Assembly: GCA_903925685.1 (NCBI GenBank)
Contig: CAIYGI010000094.1
Span: 1-34,029 of the forward strand
DNA: 34,029 bases
Direction of reading: 5' to 3'
Origin: an uncultured bacterium
GTDB lineage: Bacteria; Verrucomicrobiota; Kiritimatiellia; CAIKKV01; CAIYGI01
In this document: in pieces, positions 8,889 to 16,602 of the stretch
Numbering within the stretch: the stretch's first letter is position 1
How the letters are laid out: every line of letters begins with the position of its first letter
Notes under the pieces: model-generated
The model's input: only the letters and a program-made list of their open reading frames with translations
Told to the model about the DNA's origin: nothing
Databases searched by the model: none
Made by a program: the position numbers and the translations under genes

Positions 8889-9405
8889 TGCCGTATTCGA
8901 GGGCGGAGACATCGAACTTGTTCAGATGTTCCCAGTTCGAGAAGGGATAATAAACATAGCCGTCCAGGGTGATCGAGCTTCCAAGCGGAATCCCAACGCC
9001 GGCGAGGAACTGCCAGTAGGCGCTGGTCCAGTCGCTGCCGCCGTCGTCGCGCGCGATGTAGTCGATCAAAACGCCGGCGCCGGCGCGGACCCATCCGTCC
9101 TTGAACAAAAGGTTCATTTCCGGCGCCACGGCCCAGTCGGTGCCGGCGGCGCCCGTCGCATCGGGCGTCCAGTTGGCGGCGAGTTGCCAGAAGGCGGACG
9201 CTTCGTGGTACTCGTAGCCGATTTTATAAGCGAGATCGTGGTCGCCGTAGGCCGCCTTGTCGCCGACGAACGTTTCATTCGCGGAATGGACGCGCATGCC
9301 GAGGTTTACGATGTTCCATGATTCGCCGTCCGGGTTGGCGGCCACCGCGACGGATGCAAACATGGCCGCGCAAAACCCAACCAGCCGGACATTTGATGTG
9401 TTCAT
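8866..9405 (-). CDS. Small outer-membrane beta-barrel protein, function unknown
   Basis: The protein of about 179 residues has a signal peptide (MNTSNVRLVGFCAAMFASVA, cleaved near AVAA) followed by alternating polar and aromatic strands such as DLAYKIGYEYHEASAFWQLA and WTSAYWQFLAGVGIPLG. It ends in a strand closing on phenylalanine (GINLGYKF), the usual BamA recognition end. The pattern suggests an eight-stranded barrel. I chose the ATG at 9405, which has GGAA 6 nt upstream; an in-frame ATG at 9417 would add four residues with no better ribosome site. Nothing indicates a ligand. It converges on the O-antigen-ligase-like gene, with which it shares 23 bp. Confidence 0.6.
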   Translation of the reverse strand: MNTSNVRLVGFCAAMFASVAVAANPDGESWNIVNLGMRVHSANETFVGDKAAYGDHDLAYKIGYEYHEASAFWQLAANWTPDATGAAGTDWAVAPEMNLLFKDGWVRAGAGVLIDYIARDDGGSDWTSAYWQFLAGVGIPLGSSITLDGYVYYPFSNWEHLNKFDVSALEYGINLGYKF

Positions 9406-9481
9406 GATTTCCATCATACCAATGACTGCGATTCGGGCAAGCGTTTTTTAAGGCAGGATATATATAATTCTGAGGTTGCTG

Positions 9482-9649
9482 CTCAGGTATTCAGGAGTCA
9501 GAATAAGAGACCCAGTTTTAACATCGCGCAAGGCTCCATCGAAGAATCACGCTACTACCTGATCTTTGCCCGTAGCCTCGACTACGGCGAACAATGTTGG
9601 TGGAGGTTGACAATTCTGAATTCTGACTCCTGACTTCTGAATACCTGAG
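9482..9649. repeat. Inverted-repeat unit with heptamer arms
   Basis: The left arm (9482-9504) reads CTCAGGTATTCAG followed by GAGTCAGAAT. The right arm (9620-9649), read in reverse, has the same two blocks with one extra heptamer, AAGTCAG, between them. The arms therefore differ by exactly one 7-bp unit. They enclose 115 bp holding a four-helix-bundle gene remnant. The right arm begins directly after the stop codon of the batD-like gene. Confidence 0.85.
9502..9633 (+). pseudogene. Four-helix-bundle (S23/IVP-like) protein, C-terminal remnant
   Basis: The forward frame reads RPSFNIAQGSIEESRYYLIF and then ARSLDYGE. I recognise this as the helix-2/helix-3 region of the small four-helix-bundle proteins related to 23S rRNA intervening-sequence proteins and to Avd of diversity-generating retroelements. 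There is no start codon and only about 30 recognisable residues, and the frame then enters the heptamer arm and stops at TGA 9631-9633. It is enclosed by the inverted repeat at 9482-9649. The family call rests on memory of the motif, not on a search. Confidence 0.5.
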
Positions 9650-11056
9650 TTACTTGTTCTGCGTTGTTGATTGCGCACGCAGGGCCGAGGCGGGAACCCA
9701 GCCGCCGCCGTCGGACGTCATGACGCGACGCCACTCCCCATCGGTTTCCAGCACCCGCACACGTTCGCCGGCGCGCAAGGTTCCAACCGCGGCGGCATCC
9801 TCATAGGGGGCGAATACGGTCGCCTGAGACGCCACGGCCACGATCTGCATCTGTCGTTCGATGCGCGCCGCGCGCCAGCCCAAACACGCGCCGGCCGAAG
9901 CGGTCAAGGCCAGCAGCGTCAGCAGCGCCCAGCGCTCCCTCGCGTCGCGCGCCGATAGGATGTTTGCCGGAGGCGGTGACGCGGAGCCCGGCAGGATCAC
10001 CCGCATTCCTGCCAGCGCGGCGGCCAGCAGGCACAAGGCCGCGGTCAGCGGCCACGCAAAAAACGGCAGGCGCGCATACCATGGCGGCGCCGCTGCGGCC
10101 ACTGCGCCGTCGCTGCCAGGCGCGGCCGACAACGATCCCGTCGTCGTGCCCGAGGAAGCGGCATGATAGACCTCCTGCGACGGCGCGCGTTCGGCATGGA
10201 AGACGAGCGGGAAGGGCCCGGCGCTGAGTGTGTGGTAGCTCCCGGCGACGGGATCGAAACTGGTCCAGCGATAGGCGGGCGCCAGTGTGGCGGCCGGCGT
10301 GAGAGGCACGAGTGTCTGCGTGTAAGTACGCCGCTGCGGGAGCGGGTCGGACGAGGGGTCGGGACGCAAGGGGTAAACGCGAAAGCCCGCGGTGTCCGTC
10401 AGATGCGGCGGGGCGGCGTTATCGAGCGCGCCGTCGCCCGTTACGGTCAGACGCACCGTGATCAGGTCGCCGACGGCGACCTCCGGCGGACCGGCCACGG
10501 CGTTCATGGAAAAGCGTCCCACGGCGCCCGAAAAATCGTCCGGACGGCGTTCCGCCGGCAGCGGTCGCACGGTCAGCGCCAGCGGAGCCCGCAACGCAAT
10601 GCTTACCGGTTGCGCCACGGTCTGGTTGTAGAACCAGGTGCGCTGGACGCGGACCAACTGTCCGTCGATCCGCGGCGCAAGGCGCAGGGCGCCGGGCGTG
10701 GCGGCGCGGGCACGGCAAACGTAGGGGCGAAGGGTCCAGACCCGCCCGTCGCGTTCGAGCATGCGCCCGGGGCGCTCTTCCCAGGCGGTGAGCGTCAGGC
10801 CGGACGGAAAATCGGTGACCCGCACCTGCCGGTCGAGGGCATTGTCGGCGACGTAAAGCGTGAGTGAAAGTTCGAACGCCTCGCCCGCAAAGGGCTCCGG
10901 ACGCGTGGCATTGAGTTCCGCGTACACCGGCAGTTGCGCGGCACAGGCCGTGCGCAGCCAGACAACAGCGATCGCCGCGGCAATACCAACCCAGCGCAAC
11001 GGCACAGGTTGTTTAGACTGCAGGCTGCTAAACTGTAAGTCTGATGAAAATTGCAT
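9650..11056 (-). CDS. BatD-like membrane protein with C-terminal SH3 domain
   Basis: The 468-residue protein has an N-terminal hydrophobic signal (VGIAAAIAVVWLRTACA), then beta-rich BatD repeats (about 40-300) including the family's DFSGAVGRFSMNA. Two transmembrane helices follow (about 330-350 and 378-395), and a bacterial SH3 domain of about 55 residues ends the protein (VFAPYEDAAAVGTLRAGERV, then WRRVMTSDGGGWVPASAL). BatD belongs to the Bat operon linked to stress tolerance and envelope functions, but no MoxR, BatA or BatB gene is near. An SH3 domain is usual in BatE, so this may merge parts of both. The ATG at 11056 directly follows the aroF stop. Residues 6-16 are encoded by heptamer-repeat DNA, and a GTG at 11005 is an alternative start. 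Confidence 0.6.
   Translation of the reverse strand: MQFSSDLQFSSLQSKQPVPLRWVGIAAAIAVVWLRTACAAQLPVYAELNATRPEPFAGEAFELSLTLYVADNALDRQVRVTDFPSGLTLTAWEERPGRMLERDGRVWTLRPYVCRARAATPGALRLAPRIDGQLVRVQRTWFYNQTVAQPVSIALRAPLALTVRPLPAERRPDDFSGAVGRFSMNAVAGPPEVAVGDLITVRLTVTGDGALDNAAPPHLTDTAGFRVYPLRPDPSSDPLPQRRTYTQTLVPLTPAATLAPAYRWTSFDPVAGSYHTLSAGPFPLVFHAERAPSQEVYHAASSGTTTGSLSAAPGSDGAVAAAAPPWYARLPFFAWPLTAALCLLAAALAGMRVILPGSASPPPANILSARDARERWALLTLLALTASAGACLGWRAARIERQMQIVAVASQATVFAPYEDAAAVGTLRAGERVRVLETDGEWRRVMTSDGGGWVPASALRAQSTTQNK
11011..11043. repeat. Heptamer-like array in the 5' end of the batD-like gene
   Basis: Units AGACTGC, AGGCTGC, TAAACTG and TAAGTCTG follow each other with a period of about 7. 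GTTTAG and CTAAAC at 11011-11033 form short inverted arms. The array lies at the junction of the aroF-like and batD-like genes and is read as the start of BatD if the ATG at 11056 is used. Confidence 0.55.
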
Positions 11057-12112
11057 TCACCGTCCCCGCAAGGCGGCATCGGAGTTGCGCAGCATGCGCT
11101 CGGTGTCGTCCCAGCCGATGCACTCGTCGGTGACCGACTGGCCGTAACGCAGACGCGCGGGATCGGAGGCGAATGGCTGGCGGCCTTCCACGAGGTTGCT
11201 CTCGAGCATCATGCCGATGATGTTGCAGTTGCCGGCCACGCGCTGTTCGAGCACGCTGTTCCACGCTTGCTCCTCGTGGGAGCAGGACTTGCCGGCGTTG
11301 CCGTGGCTGCAATCCACCATCACCAGCGGCGGCAGTTTGGCCTGGCTCAGGTTGGCCATCGCCGCGGCAATCCCGGCATCGTCGTAATTTGGACGCGTGC
11401 GCGAGCCGCGCAGGATCAGATGTCCCCATTCGTTGCCCTTTGTCCGCACGATGGCGGAACGGCCGTCGTCGTCCACTCCCAGAAAACTGTTTGGATGGCG
11501 GGCCGCCTCCATCGCTTCCACGGCCACCTGGACGTTGCCGTCGGTTCCATTCTTGAAGCCGACCGGCATGGAAAGTCCGCTCGCCATCTGGCGATGGGTC
11601 TGCGACTCCGTGGTGCGGGCGCCGATGGCGGCCCAGCTTACCAGGTCGGCCGTATACTGCGGCACGATGGGATCGAGCAGCTCGGTGCCCGTCGGCTGGC
11701 CCAGCGCGTTGATGTCGAGCAGCAGGCGTCGCGCGGTGCGCAGACCGAAGGCGATGTCGGACGACCCGTCCATGTGCGGATCGTAAATCAAGCCCTTCCA
11801 GCCCGTGGTCGTGCGCGGTTTCTCGAAATAGAGGCGCATCACGATCAGCATGGTGTCCGCGAATTCCCGGCGCAGTTCGTTCAGACGGCGCGCATATTCC
11901 ATGGCCGCCGCGGGATCGTGGATCGAGCATGGTCCCACCACCACCAGCAGGCGCGGCGCTTCCCCCCGCAGAATACCCCGCAGCGCCTGGCGGGACTGCA
12001 CCACGGTCCGATTGGCATATTCGGTCATGGGCATTTCGCCGCGCAGCACCCGCGGCGGCACCAGGGGAGCCATTTCCAGAATATTCAGGTTGTCGGTTTG
12101 GGTAATGGACAT
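11057..12112 (-). CDS. 3-deoxy-7-phosphoheptulonate synthase (class I)
   Basis: The enzyme condenses phosphoenolpyruvate with erythrose 4-phosphate, the first step of the shikimate pathway. The 351 residues match the AroF/G/H class I type (about 350-356): VVGPCSIHD with the metal-binding Cys62, MRLYFEKPRTTTGWKGLIYD, the SWAAIGARTTESQTHR segment, GFKNGTDGN, a metal-ligand His in VDCSHGNAGK, GMMLESNLVEG with the Glu ligand, and DECIGWDDTE near the end. Which feedback-inhibited isoform it is cannot be read here, so I give no symbol. The start ATG at 12112 has AAAGGAA ahead. It starts 19 bp after the fmdB-like gene and its stop abuts the batD-like start, so the three are probably cotranscribed. 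Confidence 0.93.
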   Translation of the reverse strand: MSITQTDNLNILEMAPLVPPRVLRGEMPMTEYANRTVVQSRQALRGILRGEAPRLLVVVGPCSIHDPAAAMEYARRLNELRREFADTMLIVMRLYFEKPRTTTGWKGLIYDPHMDGSSDIAFGLRTARRLLLDINALGQPTGTELLDPIVPQYTADLVSWAAIGARTTESQTHRQMASGLSMPVGFKNGTDGNVQVAVEAMEAARHPNSFLGVDDDGRSAIVRTKGNEWGHLILRGSRTRPNYDDAGIAAAMANLSQAKLPPLVMVDCSHGNAGKSCSHEEQAWNSVLEQRVAGNCNIIGMMLESNLVEGRQPFASDPARLRYGQSVTDECIGWDDTERMLRNSDAALRGR

Positions 12113-12131
12113 GCAATATTCCTTTCAGCCG

Positions 12132-12668
12132 CTACATTTCATAAAGCGTTTCATCCCGGCGCGGCGGCGAACGATGGCGCGCGCCGCGTCCCGCCAGCGT
12201 GCCCGCCGCATCATCCGGCAGCGGGCCGGACTCTTCCTGCGCGATGCGGTCGCCCAGTTCGGCTTCGATGGCGTCCGGATCCTCGCCCGCTTCCATGCGA
12301 TTGAGGGCCTCCTGCATGCCAGGACCAAAATTGACCCCGGACGCCTTCGAGAACTTTCGCATCAGGTCGGCGGCCTGGCGCGGGTTGTCCGCGTCGAGCG
12401 CCTCCACCTCGCCGGCCAGCGACTGCATGGCCCGCTCCATGCGGGCTTCAACGGCGGGATTCATTTCGGGCCCGCCATCCGGACCGCCTCCGCCGGCATC
12501 GGCCGCCGGGGCAGTTTTCCCGGCGGGTGCGGCAAAGAGCGAGACGCATTTTTGCAGCGACATCCTCCGGCAGGTTGGACACGCCGGACGCGCGTCCGGG
12601 TTGACCTTCCTCGAGAGGAAGTTATAGACCGTGTTGCAGTCAGCGCAATAGAATTCATAAATCGGCAT
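12132..12668 (-). CDS. FmdB-family zinc-ribbon protein
   Basis: The protein of about 178 residues begins MPIYEFYCADC, the hallmark start of FmdB-type regulatory zinc ribbons, and has a second CPTC pair, giving a CxxC...CxxC zinc site. The remainder is a Gly/Pro-rich linker and an acidic helical tail (EARMERAMQSLAGEVEALDA) not seen in minimal FmdB proteins of about 80-110 residues. I chose the ATG at 12668 over one at 12683 because family members start at MPIYEF and GAGG stands 6 nt upstream. FmdB was linked to formamidase regulation, but the family's real role is not settled. It heads the run to DAHP synthase. Confidence 0.75.
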   Translation of the reverse strand: MPIYEFYCADCNTVYNFLSRKVNPDARPACPTCRRMSLQKCVSLFAAPAGKTAPAADAGGGGPDGGPEMNPAVEARMERAMQSLAGEVEALDADNPRQAADLMRKFSKASGVNFGPGMQEALNRMEAGEDPDAIEAELGDRIAQEESGPLPDDAAGTLAGRGARHRSPPRRDETLYEM

Positions 12669-12745
12669 TTTCGCCTCATCCATTCGTGTCGTGCAGATCG
12701 GAACTTAGCCTAGCGCGGCGGCGGCGAAGGGCAAGCGGAAAAAAA

Positions 12746-12839
12746 ACGATGAACGATGAATGATGAACGATGAACAGTAGGCAGTGGGCAGTCAGGGCGA
12801 CTGGTTTTCCACTGTTCACTCTTCACTCTTCGCTCTGAC
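12746..12839. repeat. Heptamer array with inverted arms upstream of tatA
   Basis: The left part repeats GATGAAC about four times, then AGTAGGC, AGTGGGC and AGTCAGG. The right part (12809-12839) read in reverse has GAGCGAA, GAGTGAA and GAGTGAA. Both arms converge on TGAACAGT followed by (A/G)G. The units differ from those at the other arrays but keep the same period. Confidence 0.75.
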
Positions 12840-12854
12840 ATTTCGCTGGTTGAC

Positions 12855-12883
12855 TGGACAAATATGCCCAGCGGATGTATGCT
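12855..12883 (+). promoter_or_regulatory. Candidate sigma70-type promoter for tatA
   Basis: TGGACA (12855-12860) and TATGCT (12878-12883) are separated by 17 bp. The -10 box lies 42 bp before the tatA start codon, leaving room for a short leader that carries AAGGAGG. Judged by eye only. Confidence 0.4.
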
Positions 12884-12925
12884 TCATGGCAGAGATTCCG
12901 TTGTGGAATCTAAGGAGGCGCGATC

Positions 12926-13180
12926 ATGGGAGGAAGAGTTGGTCCTTTCGAGTTGTTGATTGTGCTGGCGGTGATTTTGTTGTTCTTTGGCGCCAACAAA
13001 CTTCCTGGCCTGGCGCGGTCGTTGGGGCGCAGTTTGGGTGAATTCAAAAAAGGCCGCGCCGAGGGCGAAAACGGCACGCCGAAACAGCCGGAAGCGGATG
13101 TCAAGGCGGCGAAAGACGCCGAAAAACCGCAAGAGGTTCCGCAAAAAGGGCGCGACTGGGAAGATAAGCCGAAAGTCTGA
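12926..13180 (+). CDS. tatA: Sec-independent protein translocase subunit TatA/E
   Basis: TatA multimers form the pore that moves folded proteins across the cytoplasmic membrane. The 84 residues show the family layout: a short N-terminal helix (PFELLIVLAVILLFFGANKL), the conserved FG hinge, an amphipathic helix (LPGLARSLGRSLGEFKKG) and a charged flexible tail rich in Lys/Glu/Pro. It starts with MGGRVG; a strong AAGGAGG lies 8 bp ahead of the ATG. TatA and TatE cannot be told apart here. No tatB or tatC is in the window, so the gene stands alone. The facing TPR gene ends 8 bp downstream. Confidence 0.9.
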   Translation: MGGRVGPFELLIVLAVILLFFGANKLPGLARSLGRSLGEFKKGRAEGENGTPKQPEADVKAAKDAEKPQEVPQKGRDWEDKPKV

Positions 13181-13188
13181 AGTTCGGA

Positions 13189-13977
13189 TCAAGGTTGTAC
13201 GGGAACGGGAACAGCCTTCGGCGCCGCGGCGGGCGCCAGCCGCGGTCCGAGCGCCTCGGCTGGCGGCAGAGCCTGAACCTGACGCTTGGCGCGCTTCATT
13301 TCCGCGATTGCATCCTCCGCATCGCGCGTCCAGGAGTTCTTGGGATTGGCGGCGATGAACTCCTCGTAGACCTGGCGGGCTTCTTCGTCGCGGCCCATGC
13401 TGGTTAGACAACGCGCACGGCCAAGCGTGGCGAGCGGAGCCAGATAGTGTCCCGCGTTGGCCTGGGCAAAGCGCGTATAGGCGGCGGCGGCTTCCGTCAC
13501 CTGCCCTATGGCTTCCATGCACTGGATCTGGCCCATCTCGGCGGTGGTTTTCCAGGGGTGCTTGGGATATTCCTTTTCGAAACGCTGGTAGATGCTGACC
13601 GCGCCGGCATAGTCGCCCGACTGGTACATCTCGCGGCCCATGATCAGCATGGCCGTTGGCGCCGAGGGGGTCTTGGAGTAATGCGCGACGATATCCTGTA
13701 GCGGCCGCATGTCGCGGGCGCCGACCAGCAGTTGGGCTGCCTTTTGCTCCTGGCCTTCCCGATAACCGCGATAGCCGTAAAATACCGCCAGGACCACGAC
13801 AACCACCAATACCGGCAGCGCCCAACTCTTGCCCTGGGTTTTGACGGTTTCCCAGATGGCCGCCCAATCGAAGACCTGGACCCCGGCCGGAATCGGCTGG
13901 GGCTCAGAGGCTTCCGTCACGGCAGGTGCCGCCGCCTGTTTTGTGTCGCGATCTGCGCCGGATGGATCGTTTTTCAT
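13189..13977 (-). CDS. Membrane-anchored tetratricopeptide-repeat protein
   Basis: The 262-residue protein has a cytoplasmic N-terminal stretch of about 50 residues, one transmembrane helix (WALPVLVVVVVLAVFYGYRG, about 52-71), then helical TPR units such as GREMYQSGDYAGAVSIYQRF, GQVTEAAAAYTRFA and GRDEEARQVYEEFIAANP, and an Ala/Pro-rich end. The layout resembles YfgM/BepA-type periplasmic TPR helpers of the Sec translocon, but TPR repeats alone do not prove this. An AGG lies about 10 nt ahead of the ATG. It lies 97 bp after the isoprenoid gene run on the same strand and may have its own promoter. Confidence 0.6.
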   Translation of the reverse strand: MKNDPSGADRDTKQAAAPAVTEASEPQPIPAGVQVFDWAAIWETVKTQGKSWALPVLVVVVVLAVFYGYRGYREGQEQKAAQLLVGARDMRPLQDIVAHYSKTPSAPTAMLIMGREMYQSGDYAGAVSIYQRFEKEYPKHPWKTTAEMGQIQCMEAIGQVTEAAAAYTRFAQANAGHYLAPLATLGRARCLTSMGRDEEARQVYEEFIAANPKNSWTRDAEDAIAEMKRAKRQVQALPPAEALGPRLAPAAAPKAVPVPVQP

Positions 13978-14074
13978 AATTTATACCTCATGCAAGGGCC
14001 CCAGAGTTATGGCCGACCTCCGGCCGAAAGGCAAGCTTCAAAATGGGTGCTGTGCGCCGATGGTGTGTTTTAAA

Positions 14075-14962
14075 TCATCCTTCATGCAGTGACCCCAGCG
14101 CCAGCAGCGCATAGAAGGCATATTCGCAGTCGGTTAGCGGGTCGGTTGGGTGTCCCCGGAATCCCCCGTTGTCGTCCCAGAGCGATTCCACGAAATCGAG
14201 ATGCGGTTCAACGCGCGCGGGATGCAAATCCGACGCGCGCAAAGCGTACAGGGCCGTGGCGGTGGAGAGCAGGTCCGGTCCCGGCGCGCGCGCGGAAGCG
14301 AGAAACCCGCCCGCCGGGCACTCGCAGGCCCGCAGCGCAGCCGCAACCCGCGGGTCGACGGCAAGATCGAGCCATTTCCGCAGCAGAATCGCGGCGGCGG
14401 TGACGGTGGTGGTGCCGCCTGGCATCTCCGCGGCATTGGCGTATCCGTCGTCGCCGGCGCGCAACTCCTCCACGCAGGCTCGCAGCGCCTCCGGGCGCGG
14501 CACTCTGGCGCCGGTTTCTTCGTAGGTCAAAAAAGCCAGGAAGGCCCCGTAGACCGTCCCGTGCCCGGCGCCGCGCAGGGCGGCATTATAGCCGCCGTCG
14601 GCGCTGCGATACGCTTCGAGATGTGGCAGCACCTTTCGTGCGCGCCGGGACGAAAACGGGTATGGCAATGCGGCCCAGCAGCGGGCCAGGGTGGCGCTGT
14701 GCACGAAATCCAGTTGCGCGCCATCGCCGAAACTCTCCAGATAGCGCCGCACGGGAGCTGGCGGCGGCGGATGTTTCAGCGCCGCCAGGCAGGCGCCTCC
14801 GAAAAGAGTGTAGTAAAGATCGCTGGCCGCCGCGCGGCCGCGAAATCCGCCGTCCGGCTGGATCTGGCTGCGGAGATAGCGGGCAAGATCGCTTATGTCG
14901 CTTTTCTCCATGAAGCGGATCGCGCGCGCGGCCGTCCTGACCATGTCAGGCGTCCGGCTCAT
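14075..14962 (-). CDS. Prenyltransferase/squalene-cyclase-like alpha-alpha toroid protein
   Basis: The 295 residues carry five or more repeats of the QW-like pattern of prenyltransferase beta subunits and terpene cyclases: IQPDGGFRGR, SADGGYNAALRG, GDDGYANAAEMPGG, CPAGGFLASARAPGPDLLST and DDNGGFRGHPTDPLTDCEYA. The fold is therefore probably an alpha6-alpha6 barrel. It is shorter than squalene-hopene cyclase and lacks that enzyme's DxDD acid motif. The zinc ligands Asp, Cys and His of protein prenyltransferases are not clearly all present. It starts inside the end of the polyprenyl synthase gene (4-nt ATGA overlap, 14959-14962), so it probably works with the prenyl diphosphate made there. The exact reaction is unknown. 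Confidence 0.7.
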   Translation of the reverse strand: MSRTPDMVRTAARAIRFMEKSDISDLARYLRSQIQPDGGFRGRAAASDLYYTLFGGACLAALKHPPPPAPVRRYLESFGDGAQLDFVHSATLARCWAALPYPFSSRRARKVLPHLEAYRSADGGYNAALRGAGHGTVYGAFLAFLTYEETGARVPRPEALRACVEELRAGDDGYANAAEMPGGTTTVTAAAILLRKWLDLAVDPRVAAALRACECPAGGFLASARAPGPDLLSTATALYALRASDLHPARVEPHLDFVESLWDDNGGFRGHPTDPLTDCEYAFYALLALGSLHEG

Positions 14963-16578
14963 GGCGCCGGCGCCGGCGCCAGGATTTTGGCGGCGACGCG
15001 ATAAAGCAGGCTTTTCAGAGTGGCCTGTCGCAGCGGGCGCAGCGAGCGGAGGGCGCGGTCTTCATATTGCAAAAGCAGTTTGCGGGCCCGCTGCTCCGCC
15101 TTCCGGCTGCGCCCGGAGATTTCTTCGCAGACGCTCCGGCTGCGTCCGTGCATCACGGCTTGGGCGCCCGTTTCGCCGTCGCTGCCGGCCTGTTCCTCGC
15201 GCGCCAGCGCCAGCAGCAGGGAGGGCGGAGTATGCGCGTCGGGCCGCGTCGTATGGTCCGCGGCCGCATCCTCCAGATCGTCGCGGATCTGGTAGGCGAT
15301 ACCCAGGGCCTCGCTGAAGGCCGTCAGCACGGCGCGCGTGTCATGGTCCGCGCCCGCGCAGATCGCGCCCAGTTGCAGGGCGACATCGTAGGCGGGCGCG
15401 GTCTTGCGGCGCAGGATTTCCAGAACAGTGTCCACGGTGACGCATTCCGGATTTCCCCGCAGCAGCAGTTCCTCACCCTGTCCGAGGCACAGCGTCCGGT
15501 GCCCCTCGGCGGCCACGGCGAGCATCTGGCGCACCTGCTCGGCGGATGCGCCGGATGCCGCGATCAGCCGGTAGCCCTCGCCGATCAGCAGGTCGCCGAT
15601 ATTGATCGCGACCGCCAGGCCGTGCCGCCGGTGCAGAGTCGGCGCGTTGTAACGGAAGTCGTCGCCATCTTCGATGTCGTCGTGAACGAGGGATGCCTTG
15701 TGAAAGCACTCCACGGCCACCGCCACCTTCTTCAGCAGCTCCGGGGTGGCGGATGCCGGATCGGTCAGGGCCTTGAAGACACAGACCGCCAGCGCCGGAC
15801 GCCAGCGCTTGCCGCCCTTGAGCATCCATTCGAGCGCAATGGCCTCGGTGCCGCTGCCAGACAGGTTCAGCAACCCGTTCAGGGCGCCGGGCTCGAACCA
15901 TCCGCTCACCTCGCGGCGCAACGCGCGCATGTCCATCCGGACGGCGGCGGGCCGCGCATCGCTCCTCAGGCGCAGGACTTCCGTGATCCAGGCGGTGTCC
16001 GCCTCCGTGTCCACGCAACCATTGCGGAGCAGCGGGACCGCCAGCGCCGGCACGGAGTGGGCGATCAGGGGATTGAACAATTTTTCGAGGGATTCCAGGC
16101 AACTCACACCGACGACGGCGTCGGCCCCGCCTGCCGACAGCAGCGCGGAGACGGCGGTCGTGCCCTCGGACACCAGCACGGCATAGCCCAACTGCTCGGC
16201 CTCCTTCTGGATGCCGCAGATTGCGCACCGTCCACAGGCCTCGCACAACAGTCCCAGACTATCGGTCTCCGCGGGGCAGGCGGCTCTGGAGCGCAAACAT
16301 TGCGGCAGAATCAGCACCCGGCGTTCGAAGGGCGTCGCGGTCACCGTGTCGCGCCAGACCTCGTTGCCCACCAGCACCGTCACGAAGCCGCGGAAGGAGG
16401 GATCGATCTGCGCCTCCCGCAGCAGATGGTCGGCATGCGCCTCGATCTCATCGAGGGCCAGCGGCGGCACCATCGTCTGTCCCGCGCAATAAGCCTGCAC
16501 GGCGCGGCGGATCGCATTCCGCGCGGACTTGTCCGGGGGGACGGAGTGGGTTCGCGGTTTGTCTAAAGGCGATTGCAT
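14959..16578 (-). CDS. DUF116 domain fused to trans-polyprenyl diphosphate synthase
   Basis: The 539-residue protein has two parts. Residues about 60-200 form a cysteine-rich domain with Cys94, 101, 112, 115, 118, 121 and 160 (LCEACGRCAICG, then GADAVVGVSCLESLEKLF), which I assign to DUF116. Residues about 230-539 are an isoprenyl diphosphate synthase with GGKRWRP (255-261), the first Asp-rich motif DDIED (300-304), RKTAPAY and the second Asp-rich motif DDLED (433-437). Both Asp motifs are intact, so chain elongation from allylic diphosphate plus IPP is expected; product length cannot be read reliably. The cysteines could hold a metal or Fe-S cluster. It follows the radical SAM gene after 24 bp and overlaps the next gene by 4 nt. 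Confidence 0.8.
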   Translation of the reverse strand: MQSPLDKPRTHSVPPDKSARNAIRRAVQAYCAGQTMVPPLALDEIEAHADHLLREAQIDPSFRGFVTVLVGNEVWRDTVTATPFERRVLILPQCLRSRAACPAETDSLGLLCEACGRCAICGIQKEAEQLGYAVLVSEGTTAVSALLSAGGADAVVGVSCLESLEKLFNPLIAHSVPALAVPLLRNGCVDTEADTAWITEVLRLRSDARPAAVRMDMRALRREVSGWFEPGALNGLLNLSGSGTEAIALEWMLKGGKRWRPALAVCVFKALTDPASATPELLKKVAVAVECFHKASLVHDDIEDGDDFRYNAPTLHRRHGLAVAINIGDLLIGEGYRLIAASGASAEQVRQMLAVAAEGHRTLCLGQGEELLLRGNPECVTVDTVLEILRRKTAPAYDVALQLGAICAGADHDTRAVLTAFSEALGIAYQIRDDLEDAAADHTTRPDAHTPPSLLLALAREEQAGSDGETGAQAVMHGRSRSVCEEISGRSRKAEQRARKLLLQYEDRALRSLRPLRQATLKSLLYRVAAKILAPAPAP

Positions 16579-16583
16579 GATTA

Positions 16584-16597
16584 GGTGTTCGGTGTTC
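16584..16597. repeat. Two perfect GGTGTTC heptamers
   Basis: GGTGTTC occurs twice in tandem in the 24-bp gap between the radical SAM gene and the DUF116-prenyl synthase gene. It is the smallest of the gene-boundary heptamer arrays seen in this window. Confidence 0.6.
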
Positions 16598-16602
16598 TGC
16601 CT

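Noticed and set aside
12746-12839. CRISPR-like array
   Set aside because: The units are 7 bp and directly adjacent without spacers, and no cas gene is present.
12850-12883. TTGACT as the -35 box of tatA
   Set aside because: The spacing to TATGCT would be 22 bp; TGGACA five bases further gives 17 bp.
14075-14962. Squalene-hopene cyclase
   Set aside because: At 295 residues it is less than half the usual length and lacks the DxDD acid motif.
15067-16566. Long open frame (499 codons) on the forward strand
   Set aside because: It is antisense to the DUF116-prenyl synthase gene, which has intact motifs; the forward translation shows none.
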